From positions 1 through 64,000 of the forward strand of contig NZ_JAFFQD010000007.1 of assembly GCF_016918565.1 (NCBI RefSeq): a stretch of 64,000 nt of DNA. Reading direction: 5' to 3'. The notes beneath the pieces were generated by a model. That model saw only the letters and a list, made by a program, of their open reading frames with translations. It had not been told where the DNA came from and did no database searches. The position numbers were made by a program, and so were the translations under genes. Positions 1 to 8,598 of this stretch are shown here, piece by piece. Source of the DNA: Desulfogranum marinum. GTDB lineage: Bacteria; Desulfobacterota; Desulfobulbia; Desulfobulbales; Desulfobulbaceae. Position 1 is the stretch's first letter, and the number at the start of each line of letters is the position of its first letter.

Positions 1-1078
1 TTCTGGCAAGGATGTAAAGTTCGTCGTTTTGGTTAAGAAGCTTTACTTTCACTTCTGAGCGCACCTGCTCCCAGGATTTATCCAGAAATGATTTTTCTAG
101 CTTGCTTAACCTGCCTTTGGGGGTGCCGACAAGATAGGACACCGGTTGTTCGGAGTCTCTCATGTCAGCAAGAACGTTTTCGGTAGGAATCCCTCGGTCC
201 ATCACCCATGTTCTGTTTGCCTTGCCATATTGTTTTTCGATTGCCGCAAGGAAATCAGGCAATGTCGTTTTATCACTGGTGTTTCCATCCATGACTTCAT
301 AGGCCAGGGGAAAACCATCAGGTGTCACAATAAGGGCAATGACCACCTGAACACAATCTGGTCGCTTATCACGGCTGTACCCGAATTTTCTTTTTCCGCT
401 CCCTGGCGGGTCGCACTCGAAATAAGTGCTGGTAAGGTCATACAGTAAAACATCGAATTTGATGTTGAACATTTCGTGCCAACGATTGGTGAGGAAGCTG
501 AAAAAATCACGTTTGTGGTCAACAAGTTTATCCAGACATCGGTACAGCTTATCTTTTTGCACAAGCGCATCATCTTCTCCTAACAGATCGGCCATGGCGC
601 TGTTGCGGAACCATTCACGGTGCAGGCGCCACTCACTGCCCGGAGATATAAGACGGTAGGTAACAAGAGTTTTTAAAACGTTGAGCCATTTTGTTCCTTT
701 GCGGCTTACAGGTAGGCATTCAGACCAGAAAGAATCCAGCTGTAATTGATCCCATAACGAAATTCCCAGCCAGCAGCTTCCCCATTGCCTTGGCCTGTGC
801 AGGGAAAGATCGCTCAAGCGAAGCTGAATTGTCTCACAGGCCAGTTCCGGGGCCTCACGATCATCGGGAAACAGAGCCAGTTGCGTGGCACGATTATGCT
901 GATCGTCAAGGACATCTATAGCTTTACACCAGCCGACCTTTTGGCTGTCGTTGATCTCGCCAAGGTAAAGGACCTGCCGCTGACTGACTTTACCACTTGG
1001 CAATCTGCGATTTTCTACTATGGACCAATAGCGATGCTCTTTGCCATCCTTGAAACGTTTTTTTGCTCGTAAAAACAT
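1..1078 (-). CDS. IS1634-family transposase, C-terminus beyond the window
   Basis: About 359 codons are visible from an ATG at 1078 (MFLRAKKRFKDGKEHRYW) to position 1 without a stop. The N-terminal part carries the block typical of IS1634/IS1549-type transposases: 'HRYWSIVENRR', then 'RQVLYLGEIND'. The catalytic part begins with 'LYDLTSTYFE' (first DDE aspartate) followed by 'KFGYSRDKRPDCVQVV' and 'YEVMDGNTSDKTTL', and 'WVMDRGIPTE' carries the second aspartate. The catalytic glutamate would lie outside the window. No frameshift or stop is seen in the visible part, so it may be intact. The gene sits inside the insertion that breaks the PAS-GGDEF gene at 1177-1683. Confidence 0.85.
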   Translation of the reverse strand, partial: MFLRAKKRFKDGKEHRYWSIVENRRLPSGKVSQRQVLYLGEINDSQKVGWCKAIDVLDDQHNRATQLALFPDDREAPELACETIQLRLSDLSLHRPRQWGSCWLGISLWDQLQLDSFWSECLPVSRKGTKWLNVLKTLVTYRLISPGSEWRLHREWFRNSAMADLLGEDDALVQKDKLYRCLDKLVDHKRDFFSFLTNRWHEMFNIKFDVLLYDLTSTYFECDPPGSGKRKFGYSRDKRPDCVQVVIALIVTPDGFPLAYEVMDGNTSDKTTLPDFLAAIEKQYGKANRTWVMDRGIPTENVLADMRDSEQPVSYLVGTPKGRLSKLEKSFLDKSWEQVRSEVKVKLLNQNDELYILAR

Positions 1079-1250
1079 ATCCTACTCTTGCCCAATATTA
1101 TCAGCAAAGCAAGGGGGTAGGTCGGCACTACAAGCCTTTTTTGCATCCTGCTAACGCAACTTCAAGAGGTTACGCTTCAAAACAGGGCGAAAATAGTGAA
1201 ATCGGAGGTCGAACTGCGAAAGTCGGGATAGCAGGGGGCAAGTTCGTTTT
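1..1250 (-). mobile_element. IS1634-like (IS4 superfamily) insertion sequence, cut by the window edge
   Basis: The element contains the transposase that runs off position 1. Its other end lies near 1250, where the reading frame of a PAS-GGDEF gene suddenly changes after the conserved LTGLANR start of the GGDEF domain. The exact terminal inverted repeat cannot be set because the second end is outside the window. The non-coding 170 bp between the transposase start (1078) and the junction would be the 5' end of the element. Confidence 0.65.
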
Positions 1251-1683
1251 CCTCAAGTGAACGATTGGCAAGACCGGTGAGATTATAGTAAAAGGCAAGA
1301 TAGTCGATCTTGTCTTCTGCCTGTTTAAGCTCAGTAATATCCTGGACAATACCGATGAGCAACGGTTCGGACTGTTGATCAGTATGAACAACCTCTCCCA
1401 GATTAAAAATAATCCGCTCACAACCATCCGGTAATACAATCCGATAATTTATACTGAAAGGCTGCTGCGTGGCACAGGCACTATCTAGTGTAAGCTTAAC
1501 CCTGCTTCTCTCTTCATCTACTATACAATCAAAAAGCATCGCATAGGTACAAGGGTAACTGAGCCCAAAAATTTCCGGTGAAGGGCTGGTAAACTGAAAA
1601 GCCACTGAACCTATATTTTTTTCCCAATGGCCAAGGCGAGCAATGCCTTGGGCTTTAAACAGATTTTCCTGATTTTTTTTCAA
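1177..1683 (-). pseudogene. PAS-GGDEF protein remnant, broken by the insertion sequence
   Basis: The open frame encodes a PAS fold of the PAS_3 type ('AQGIARLGHWEKN' at the start, 'YRIVLPDGCERII', 'LIGIVQDITELKQAE' at the end). A linker and the first motif of a diguanylate cyclase domain (YYNLTGLANRSL) follow. After that leucine (about position 1255) the last 25 codons come from the insertion sequence, and the GGDEF active site is missing. The 5' end is also poor. The only start is a TTG at 1683, and the open frame reaches back to 1761, where it contains a fragment of the local 250-bp repeat (GGTAAGCGCAGACTCC, around 1714). The intact ancestor probably made cyclic di-GMP. The remnant cannot. 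Confidence 0.7.
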
Positions 1684-1849
1684 ATAGCTGTCAGGATGGA
1701 TCGTTGACGAAAAGGTAAGCGCAGACTCCGTGGGGAGTTGGAGAACAATAACGCTGCTTTTTCAGGTTGTTAAAACCCGTTTATGCACGTTATTTTTCAA
1801 GTAGAGACCAGGGGACCCGGTTGTACAACTGAACCACTCCAATTTACAT

Positions 1850-4800
1850 CTAAAAAACGAAATTATGACCCCATCTGCATTTGCTTTGTATTTGCCTGGG
1901 CTTTTTGCCTATTTTCTCCATATCCGAGAGGTATTCCTCAGACCTATCCAGATAAAAGGATAATGCTTTGGCAAAATTCTTACCGACCAGCCCGTCCACA
2001 AACACCTGGCTAATTTCTTTCTGTCGTTTCAGAATCAGTTGCGATCTATAGAAAATCAACCACTCCTCTGCAGACATAGTATCATAAATAATGCTCAACG
2101 CCTTGTGTGCTCGAGGCTGATACATCCAAAAATACATCAGGTCCAGCGCATTGACAATAATCAGCCTTTCCTGATCCCTTGCCTCGTAGCTCAGTGTCTG
2201 TATCATCATCTTTGGAGATTGCAGTATTTCCAGCACATCTTCTTCTGGAAACTGGAGGTCAAGCCGAGAAAACACGCTGAAAAGTTGCAGTATCTTTGTT
2301 TGATAAGCTGCAAGACGTGCTCGAATATTGGTCTGCCTGTCTGCCAAGCCTTCAATAACTGCCGCTACACAATCGGAAGCAAATTTAGAGATGATTGCAG
2401 CCCATTTCTGCAACGCTCCGGTCACATCCGGGACACCAGCTGCCTGAAGAAATATCGCGATACAGGTATTCAGCAAGACCGCAACTGGGATGGCTAAAAT
2501 AGAGCGAAAAAAATTACCTATAGTGGCAGACTTGGGTAGCCCGCGCAGAGCATTGTGGCTGGAAATATAAATACCGTTAGCCAATCCCATCACCGCATAG
2601 AGCATAATGGGACTGGTCGCTGTGGTTATGCCAAACCCCTTATCAAGGAGCAGATTTTTGACAAGATAGTCGAGGAGCGGGACCGAAAAACCAGTGTAGA
2701 GCAGCGAGTCGGATATCCGACTCCAGCTGATAAGAGAATTCCAGGGAAGGAGAGGGGAGCGTCGCAGGCCACCTCCTCCGAGAACAGATTGTATGATATT
2801 GCGTGCCCCGGTGATACCAAACCAGATAAAAGCGCCAAAGTAAGCAAGCAGCCACCAGTCCTTGGTGAGGCTGAAGGTTAAAAAAGCAGGAATAAACCCA
2901 AGGAGCACTTTGAGGGTATTTTTTACGTTTGTATTTAAATATTTCCAGGGATTTTCCAGCCGCTCCTGCTTGGTGTTTGCTGCATTCAGCTCAAATTCAT
3001 CCTCCGTTGTCCTGCCAAGGCCGCCAAGGGTAACAATATTCCCTGTCCGACCGGTGTGAACCTGAAACCCATCAAGCGTCCAATCGTCCCATTGTTGGCG
3101 ATTTTTGCTGGTGAAAACCTGCAAGAGCCTGCTCAAACGAGTTTCTCTAGAAGCAAAGGAGTTACGGCTGTGCTTATTATGAGTTAACAGTGCACTGACG
3201 GGGATGTACCGCCGGTGTTGCCCTGCCACTGTAGCCATAGCCGCCTTCTTCCCCTTGGCTGGTAAGGTATCGATTACAACCAGCCCCATCCCGTATTGGT
3301 GTTCCCCTTGCCCTGTAGAGCCTGAACCGATTCGAGAGCCGAGTGTCCGCAGCTTATAATAGGAATGAAACTTTTCCAGATTGTAAAGAATATCGAGGAG
3401 CTCCTGCTTCCGCTGCTGCATCGAGTGAAGCTCTGGCGACTGCGTATCTGTTGCGGTCTTCTCTTCCTGAAAAATTTCCGCAGCTGCGTTCGCGCGTAAC
3501 AATTCCTCTTCGTAATCCCAGATAATGCTACGTACCGCTCGCTTGAGCGCAATGACATTGTCGTCATTAAGTGCTCTTTGCAGTTCACCGGTGAGCTTAT
3601 AGTAGTGCTCCGGACTTTTCAGATCAACCGCTTCCCCTTCGCTTTTACTCTGATCAGGAGGCTTACCCGACATCATGCCGTAGGTAGCATTTTTCAGATT
3701 ATAGGCTTCAATATGGGTAATCATCCCAGCCCCGGCATAGAGCAATTCAAGGGTATCTTGCAGTGATAGATTGTTGATGTTTAATGTAAACTTTGAACTT
3801 GAATGCAATGATGCCAATTGGCTGAGCAGTGCATGGGGACCGAGTCGTAGTTGCTCAGGAAGATCCGGACAATCCTCTGGGTGTGCCGGGTCATGAATCG
3901 TCGGGTTACGTGAAGGAAGAAGATATTTATCGGTAATTGTCTGAACGTGGACCTCTCGAAATTTTTTGAGACGAGCCTTTAATCCTCTTTTTTCTTCTTC
4001 ACCGAGATCTGGAGTGTTGAGCCTGTCTGATATTTCCACAAATGCCGGCTGTATCTGCTGCGCAAGCGTATTGTGGATAAATCGCGCCAGGTGCAACAAC
4101 GACGGTTGCCCTGCCCCCACAAATGCCAGGAAATCTTCTTTTTTGCATGGCCTCAGTGACAATGACAGCTCAGCATTGAGATCATGCCGATGACGGGTGT
4201 TAAATGCTTCAAGAACCTCAAAAACATACTTTTGCTGATAAAGAGAGACTTGGCGCCCTTTTTCCATTAGCTGTTTTACGGCATCATCTTCAAGAAACTT
4301 CAACAGCGCACTGTTGTCCTGAAAGCCGTGGGGTTCCCACGTAAATCGAACATATTTGTCCCGAAACCGGGCAGACATCTCAATCCCAACCTGGACATTG
4401 AGGTCAAGGATTGCACTGGCCTCGATTAACTCCTCAACCACTTCAGAACGGACGTAGTTGTAATACACAACGGTGAGATAACGGATTCCTTTTATCCAGG
4501 CATCCATTACCAGATGGGTGGGTGATTTTCGCCCCTTGGTGTTGGCATCATGAACATGATCATCAAAAGCAAGCTGATTCCATTCTTCCGGCATTTCAAG
4601 GAGGTGGTACTTGGCGAGTTCAGCGCGAACTTTTCTTGGATTTCCCATTGAAACCATTCGGAAATCATGCGCCAATTTCAGCTGGTAGAGTTCATTGTTG
4701 TTGCTGCGCAGCAGTTCCTTCATTATTTGCAGCAGCACTCTGGCAGTGTTTTTATGGAAAAAGGTCGTAGAGGTGAGGGAAACTTCATCCCGGAGGGAGC

Positions 4801-5044
4801 GCAAGGCTATAAGACGATCACTTGCTTTCCCGGACTCGAATGAGCCGAGCAGGCCCGCAATGGCATAAGCAATGCGCAAACCTCTTGCAGCAGCCATTTC
4901 CTTTATTCCATGCGGATGCATGTGCTTGCCCAACAGTGAACGGAAAGCCTGCGATTGAGGGCCTCGTTCAAGCACATCTCTGACGATTTGCAGGAGTTGA
5001 TAGTCGTTCTTATCAAAAAAAACTGCTGAAGGTCTCTTTTGCAT
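1850..5044 (-). CDS. Very large membrane protein with PHP-like HxH motif, function unknown
   Basis: This is a protein of about 1064 residues. The N-terminal half is soluble. It contains a striking block near residue 160 (FDDHVHDANTKGR, then 'MDAWIKGIRYLTVVYYN') that resembles the HxH metal motif at the start of PHP-type phosphoesterase folds, followed by 'VQVGIEMSARFRDKYVRF'. The middle (residues about 500-600) is charged and likely coiled. About five hydrophobic segments follow at residues 680-890, including 'FIPAFLTFSL', 'YFGAFIWFGITG' and 'ILAIPVAVLLN'. The C-terminus is soluble. I recall similar unnamed proteins of about 1000 residues in Deltaproteobacteria but know no function. The start is uncertain: ATG at 5044 is used here, and a GTG at 5101 is also open. 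Neither has a good ribosome binding site. Confidence 0.75.
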   Translation of the reverse strand: MQKRPSAVFFDKNDYQLLQIVRDVLERGPQSQAFRSLLGKHMHPHGIKEMAAARGLRIAYAIAGLLGSFESGKASDRLIALRSLRDEVSLTSTTFFHKNTARVLLQIMKELLRSNNNELYQLKLAHDFRMVSMGNPRKVRAELAKYHLLEMPEEWNQLAFDDHVHDANTKGRKSPTHLVMDAWIKGIRYLTVVYYNYVRSEVVEELIEASAILDLNVQVGIEMSARFRDKYVRFTWEPHGFQDNSALLKFLEDDAVKQLMEKGRQVSLYQQKYVFEVLEAFNTRHRHDLNAELSLSLRPCKKEDFLAFVGAGQPSLLHLARFIHNTLAQQIQPAFVEISDRLNTPDLGEEEKRGLKARLKKFREVHVQTITDKYLLPSRNPTIHDPAHPEDCPDLPEQLRLGPHALLSQLASLHSSSKFTLNINNLSLQDTLELLYAGAGMITHIEAYNLKNATYGMMSGKPPDQSKSEGEAVDLKSPEHYYKLTGELQRALNDDNVIALKRAVRSIIWDYEEELLRANAAAEIFQEEKTATDTQSPELHSMQQRKQELLDILYNLEKFHSYYKLRTLGSRIGSGSTGQGEHQYGMGLVVIDTLPAKGKKAAMATVAGQHRRYIPVSALLTHNKHSRNSFASRETRLSRLLQVFTSKNRQQWDDWTLDGFQVHTGRTGNIVTLGGLGRTTEDEFELNAANTKQERLENPWKYLNTNVKNTLKVLLGFIPAFLTFSLTKDWWLLAYFGAFIWFGITGARNIIQSVLGGGGLRRSPLLPWNSLISWSRISDSLLYTGFSVPLLDYLVKNLLLDKGFGITTATSPIMLYAVMGLANGIYISSHNALRGLPKSATIGNFFRSILAIPVAVLLNTCIAIFLQAAGVPDVTGALQKWAAIISKFASDCVAAVIEGLADRQTNIRARLAAYQTKILQLFSVFSRLDLQFPEEDVLEILQSPKMMIQTLSYEARDQERLIIVNALDLMYFWMYQPRAHKALSIIYDTMSAEEWLIFYRSQLILKRQKEISQVFVDGLVGKNFAKALSFYLDRSEEYLSDMEKIGKKPRQIQSKCRWGHNFVF

Positions 5045-5171
5045 AGTGAGCTGTACACATCCCCTGTTTATTGAACCGGGCAGTTCGGGTATTGATTGCA
5101 CATTAAAAAGCAGCGCTTACATAAACATTTGCAATCGAAAAAAGACATTGTCAACTTTGCACGCAGTATGC

Positions 5172-6014
5172 TTATAAAAAAATGAGTTCCATTGCCACTC
5201 GAACATCTTTTTCAATCTCTTTATAAAGGTCTGAGCAGTCTTCGGCAGTTAATCCGGTGCGCTCCCATGCCGATGGATCGACACTCAACCCTGCCTCGTT
5301 AAACACCCCCTCCCCGTCTCCGGCCCTGGTCATCAGGAAACCAATGTGAACAAGAGCCGTTTCAAGTGGATACTGCTCTGCTTTGCCTGGATGGACATGT
5401 AGTTTGGTCGTTTCCTTAAGGCTTTCGGAAAGGTTCCATTGCTCCAGAAGGAGAGCACCCACTTGGGCGTAATCAAAACCAAGCAGCTCCTGCTCCATGT
5501 CGACAATAGTTTTTTCCGAATGTTTCAACTCCTGCGCCATCTTCCAATAAATATCAGGAATAGCCTGATAAATGAGGAGGTGCCCTATATCGCAGAGAAG
5601 TCCAGCCACAAACAGCCTTTCCTTGTCGCAGGATCCCTGTTGTCGGGCTAAGTGCCTGCAGGTAACAGCACAGTAAACACTGCGTCTCCAAAATTTCCCC
5701 ACATCCATCACATCTTTAGAGATCCCTCTAAAGGCCTGCGCTATCGACGTCGCCAAGACGATATCATGCACCTGCTGTGAACCGAGCAAAATGATGGCAC
5801 GACTAACAGTGTCCACCTGTTTATTAAGGCCATAGAGAGAGCTGTTGACAATACGCAGCAAGCGGAGCGTCATCGCAGGATCAAGGCTAATTACCGCCGC
5901 GACTTCCCCCATTGCATAATCCGGGTCGTCGAGAAGAGATTTCAGGCGCAAATAAACGTCAGGCAAAGAGAAAAGCTGTGCCGTTTTTATAACATCCTTC
6001 AATGCTGTATTCAT
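5172..6014 (-). CDS. HDOD domain protein
   Basis: The protein has 280 residues from an ATG at 6014, which is preceded by a clear ribosome binding site (GGGGGA). The upstream open frame to 6089 is probably not translated. The HDOD hallmark is present: 'LPDVYLRLKSLLDDPDYAMGE', then 'VISLDPAMTLRLLRIVNSS' and 'RAIILLGSQQVHDIVLATS'. The later stretch 'LFVAGLLCDIGHLLIYQ' matches the HD-like core. HDOD proteins act in signalling or gene regulation without clear phosphohydrolase activity. No output domain is fused here, so it probably works with a separate partner. It stands alone, 127 bp downstream of the start of the large membrane protein gene in the same direction. Confidence 0.85.
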   Translation of the reverse strand: MNTALKDVIKTAQLFSLPDVYLRLKSLLDDPDYAMGEVAAVISLDPAMTLRLLRIVNSSLYGLNKQVDTVSRAIILLGSQQVHDIVLATSIAQAFRGISKDVMDVGKFWRRSVYCAVTCRHLARQQGSCDKERLFVAGLLCDIGHLLIYQAIPDIYWKMAQELKHSEKTIVDMEQELLGFDYAQVGALLLEQWNLSESLKETTKLHVHPGKAEQYPLETALVHIGFLMTRAGDGEGVFNEAGLSVDPSAWERTGLTAEDCSDLYKEIEKDVRVAMELIFL

Positions 6015-6439
6015 TTTTCCCCCGTGACATTTCTTTACTGAAATTTCCCGCTTTTTTAGTAGCAGTAGTTTTCGATCAGACTCCGGCAAGGAAAGGTTGC
6101 TCGCAATATACTGATATTACCACACATTTTTTTCAACGTTTTTTTATCAAAACACAGCTCTTTCTCTACAAAACTAAAGGGTAACTCACGGGGTTAATAA
6201 CTCTTTAATTTACTATACCTAAAACCCGCAACTGCTTACAGGAGTCTCCCTGTTTCCTGATATCCCAGATGCTGTCTGGGATTTGTCATCTGGTTGTAAC
6301 AATTTCGCACAAGGTATCAGGATAATCTGAGGAGCAAGGGCTTATAAGACCCTACACAGCTTCTTGTTTATTCTTGAGATTCAAGGCACAGCTACTAATT
6401 TCGACGATTTAGCGCTTATGTAAACCAAACCAACGTGCA
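6015..6439. other. Non-coding stretch with one strong hairpin
   Basis: No credible gene is seen in these 425 bp. It contains a perfect 8-bp hairpin (ATCCCAGA, 5-base loop, TCTGGGAT) at 6262-6282 without a clear T-run. It may act as a weak terminator for the DUF6398 gene (minus strand) or be a relic. The 75 bp before the HDOD start include the upstream in-frame codons that were rejected as coding. Confidence 0.4.
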
Positions 6440-7066
6440 TCACCAAAGCTTCAGTTGCCGTTCATTGATTTTTGCCTGTTTCTCTTCCTTCTTCTTTCGC
6501 TTCTTTTCCGCAATTTCACGGTTTATTTCGGCTCGCCGCTCTTTTCTGAGCCGCTCTTTGTCTTCCTGTTCCTGCTGCTTCCGGGCCATGAACTCTTCAA
6601 TTTCCCGGGACTCCTCCTCGTCACCGATTTCTATAACAATTTCCCTGGAAACAGCATCGATCATTCTTTTAGGCAGCACAAACCCACCAGGTAACTCGAC
6701 AAATGAACAGGTCTCTACTATCTCCTGGGTACAGCAATCCTTATCACCGATACTGATATTCAATGCTTTTTCAATGACAGTTGCCTTGTTCCCGGTCGTG
6801 GTCTTCTTGGTATTAAAAAAATCACAGATTATGTCTGATGTAAGGAAATCATCACTGGCCTTATCAAACAGGAAATTTGACCTGGCAATCACATACACGA
6901 TGGCTGCGGCCCATATTTCTCTTTTGCCCCTGGTAATATCCAGCTTGCGGCTACGACCTAATTTATTGCATAACCTGAGAGCACACTCGGCTAATTCTTC
7001 GTTCAAGTACTCTGCACTGAACGACTCTACCAGGCCAATAATTTCCTTTAATTGTATCTTTTTCAT
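6440..7066 (-). CDS. DUF6398 domain protein with charged coiled-coil tail
   Basis: The 208-residue protein begins MKKIQLKEIIGLVESF. Residues 10-110 fit the DUF6398 pattern: 'FSAEYLNEELAECALRLCNKL', 'RGKREIWAAAIVYVIARSNFLFD', then an HTH-like part, 'DIICDFFNTKKTTTGNKAT', resembling the segment where similar proteins have a short DNA-binding-like helix pair. The last 60 residues are almost entirely charged (REIEEFMARKQQEQEDKERL and onward), probably a long helix or coiled coil. The function is unknown. It has no operon partner: the upstream gene is divergent. Confidence 0.65.
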   Translation of the reverse strand: MKKIQLKEIIGLVESFSAEYLNEELAECALRLCNKLGRSRKLDITRGKREIWAAAIVYVIARSNFLFDKASDDFLTSDIICDFFNTKKTTTGNKATVIEKALNISIGDKDCCTQEIVETCSFVELPGGFVLPKRMIDAVSREIVIEIGDEEESREIEEFMARKQQEQEDKERLRKERRAEINREIAEKKRKKKEEKQAKINERQLKLW

Positions 7067-7406
7067 AACGATTAACGGCTATTTTTTTCAAACTGGTTAT
7101 TTTCTGCCTCTGCCAATGGTAAAATAAAGGTAATAACCAACACGATAGCACACTTACCATACAACGCCATTGACCAATGAGTTTTTTTACTCTCGCCTCA
7201 AAGGGGCTTACGACAGCGGAAGCGAGTAAATTTACTGAGAACCTCTAGCAACAGGTGGAGGTTGTGGTTTCAATATTGCTCATGCCGCGTAGCATTAGGT
7301 TATATCAGACTGCTTAAACTTGTCATAGATCGCAGGGCGTGTTTACTATTGCATCACGGTTACTATCTCCAAAAAAATATATTCGAACAAATCATCCTAC
7401 CCCACC
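7067..7406. other. Divergent intergenic region between DUF6398 gene and yciH
   Basis: This 340-bp stretch holds the promoter candidate for yciH (7320-7349) and a 6-bp hairpin around 7240-7255 (AACCTC ... GAGGTT). No gene is supported here. Confidence 0.4.
7320..7349 (+). promoter_or_regulatory. Sigma-70-like promoter candidate for yciH
   Basis: TTGTCA at 7320-7325 and TACTAT at 7344-7349 are separated by 18 bp. Transcription would start near 7357, about 50 bases before the ATG. This is a by-eye match to the consensus. Confidence 0.35.
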
Positions 7407-7766
7407 ATGAAAAAAACAAAAAACTACGGATTGGTCTACTCCACCGACAAAGGGCGCATGTGCCCGCAATGCGGACATCCTGAAAAGCAATGCTGTTGCA
7501 GCAAGCAAAAAAGCTCACCGCCGGGCGACGGGCAAATTCGGGTGAGCAGGCAGACAAAGGGCCGCAAGGGTGCCGGAGTCAGCATCATCAGCGGTATTGC
7601 CTTGGATGATGCTGCTCTGAAAAAGCTGGCCAAACAACTCAAACAAAAATGCGGCTCCGGCGGCACTGCGAAAAACGGCATCATCGAAATCCAGGGAGAC
7701 CACCGCCAGACACTGGTCGATGCGTTGAACAAACTCGGTTACAAGGCAAAACTGGCCGGCGGTTAA
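7407..7766 (+). CDS. yciH: YciH/SUI1-like translation factor
   Basis: The 119-residue protein belongs to the eIF1/SUI1 fold family. The N-terminus carries a small Cys-rich knuckle (CPQCGHPEKQCCC), common in the bacterial and archaeal versions. The core is visible as 'GDGQIRVSRQTKGRKGAGV', then 'LKKLAKQLKQKCGSGGT' and 'GIIEIQGDHRQTLVDALNKL', the typical order of SUI1 strands and helices. It is thought to influence start-codon choice or translation under stress. No Shine-Dalgarno sequence is evident before the ATG (CCTACCCCACC). It is monocistronic. Confidence 0.9.
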   Translation: MKKTKNYGLVYSTDKGRMCPQCGHPEKQCCCSKQKSSPPGDGQIRVSRQTKGRKGAGVSIISGIALDDAALKKLAKQLKQKCGSGGTAKNGIIEIQGDHRQTLVDALNKLGYKAKLAGG

Positions 7767-7892
7767 GCAAAGTACCCTACCTGCTCACGATCAGGCAGGA
7801 AAACAGGCTACGTAAGGTGGGATAAGCGTGGCACATCCACCAATGGCAGGCACCGGATTGAGCTGCATAGATGCATTGCACTTATCCACCCT

Positions 7893-7946
7893 GTCATAGC
7901 TATAAACCTGACACCGCCTGAACTAATGAGAAAACCGGGCTAAACA
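7893..7946. repeat. Partial copy of the local 250-bp repeat (end fragment)
   Basis: The stretch around ACACCGCCTGAACTAATGAG followed by AAAACCGGGCTAA matches the right-hand end of the copy at 63741-63982 (GGCACCGCCTGAACTGATAA then AAAATCCGGGT). It lies just downstream of the PA14-domain gene. Confidence 0.45.
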
Positions 7947-7947
7947 A

Positions 7948-8598
7948 TTACATCCCTTTCTCAGGCGAACTGACATGCCCATATGCAGATGCAGGAATCG
8001 GCTCTACATCGGAGGAGCCAGGGGTTTTCCACAGTAACTGCAAGGTGGCGGTGCCTTTTCGTTGAAAATACTCAATCACCACCGGGTACCAACCGGGATG
8101 ATTGATCAAAACCTGCGCCATCTCGGTCAATCGATCTGAGTGTTGTTTGGGATCGCTGAGCACCTGCACTCCGTCGAGTTGCATAATGATGCCATCGTTG
8201 GACATGGCCTGCAAGCTGTACTCCCCTGGCTCTGCAAACAACAGGTAGCCCTGCAAACGCATGCCGACTCCTTGTTTGGCACCGCTGGCAAAGACCTCTC
8301 CCCTGCCGAATGTATGATTAAGCTCAAGGATCGCTTCACCACGGAAAGAAGGATATTTTGCTGAAGACCCTTGCGGCAGTTTTTTCAGATCACGTTGAAA
8401 AAAATCCAGGTAATACAGAGGGAGCAGACCCGGCACGATTTTCTCTGCTACCTTTTGGTCGGGGGTTATGCCTGTGATCTTCACCAAGCTTTCTGCTGAT
8501 GCTGCATTAGCAGCAAAACTGCTTTGAGTAAAAAACAGACACCAAACAATGAGCCAGATGCTCATCATGTTTTTTTTCTTGCATGCATCTACCATCAT
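7948..8598 (-). CDS. Secreted PA14-like domain protein
   Basis: The 216-residue protein has an N-terminal signal sequence (hydrophobic run 'MMSIWLIVWCLFFTQSSFA' with a probable cut after SFA or AANA). The rest resembles a short PA14 fold: 'LPLYYLDFFQRDLKKLP', 'GYLLFAEPGEYSLQAMSNDG', 'MQLDGVQVLSD', 'HPGWYPVVIEYFQRKGTATL' and 'LLWKTPGS'. PA14 domains bind carbohydrate in many extracellular proteins. The start overlaps the stop of the helicase gene by four bases (ATGA), so translation is probably coupled, although the two proteins act in different compartments. Confidence 0.75.
   Translation of the reverse strand: MMVDACKKKNMMSIWLIVWCLFFTQSSFAANAASAESLVKITGITPDQKVAEKIVPGLLPLYYLDFFQRDLKKLPQGSSAKYPSFRGEAILELNHTFGRGEVFASGAKQGVGMRLQGYLLFAEPGEYSLQAMSNDGIIMQLDGVQVLSDPKQHSDRLTEMAQVLINHPGWYPVVIEYFQRKGTATLQLLWKTPGSSDVEPIPASAYGHVSSPEKGM

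Noticed and set aside
146-1072. Plus-strand frames of 76-100 residues in the first kilobase
   Set aside because: They are shadows of the minus-strand transposase, which has clear family motifs.
1850-5101. Gcr-type site-specific recombinase call for the large membrane protein
   Set aside because: The C-terminal membrane region first suggested it, but the length and the HxH motif do not fit that family, and I could not align the conserved parts.
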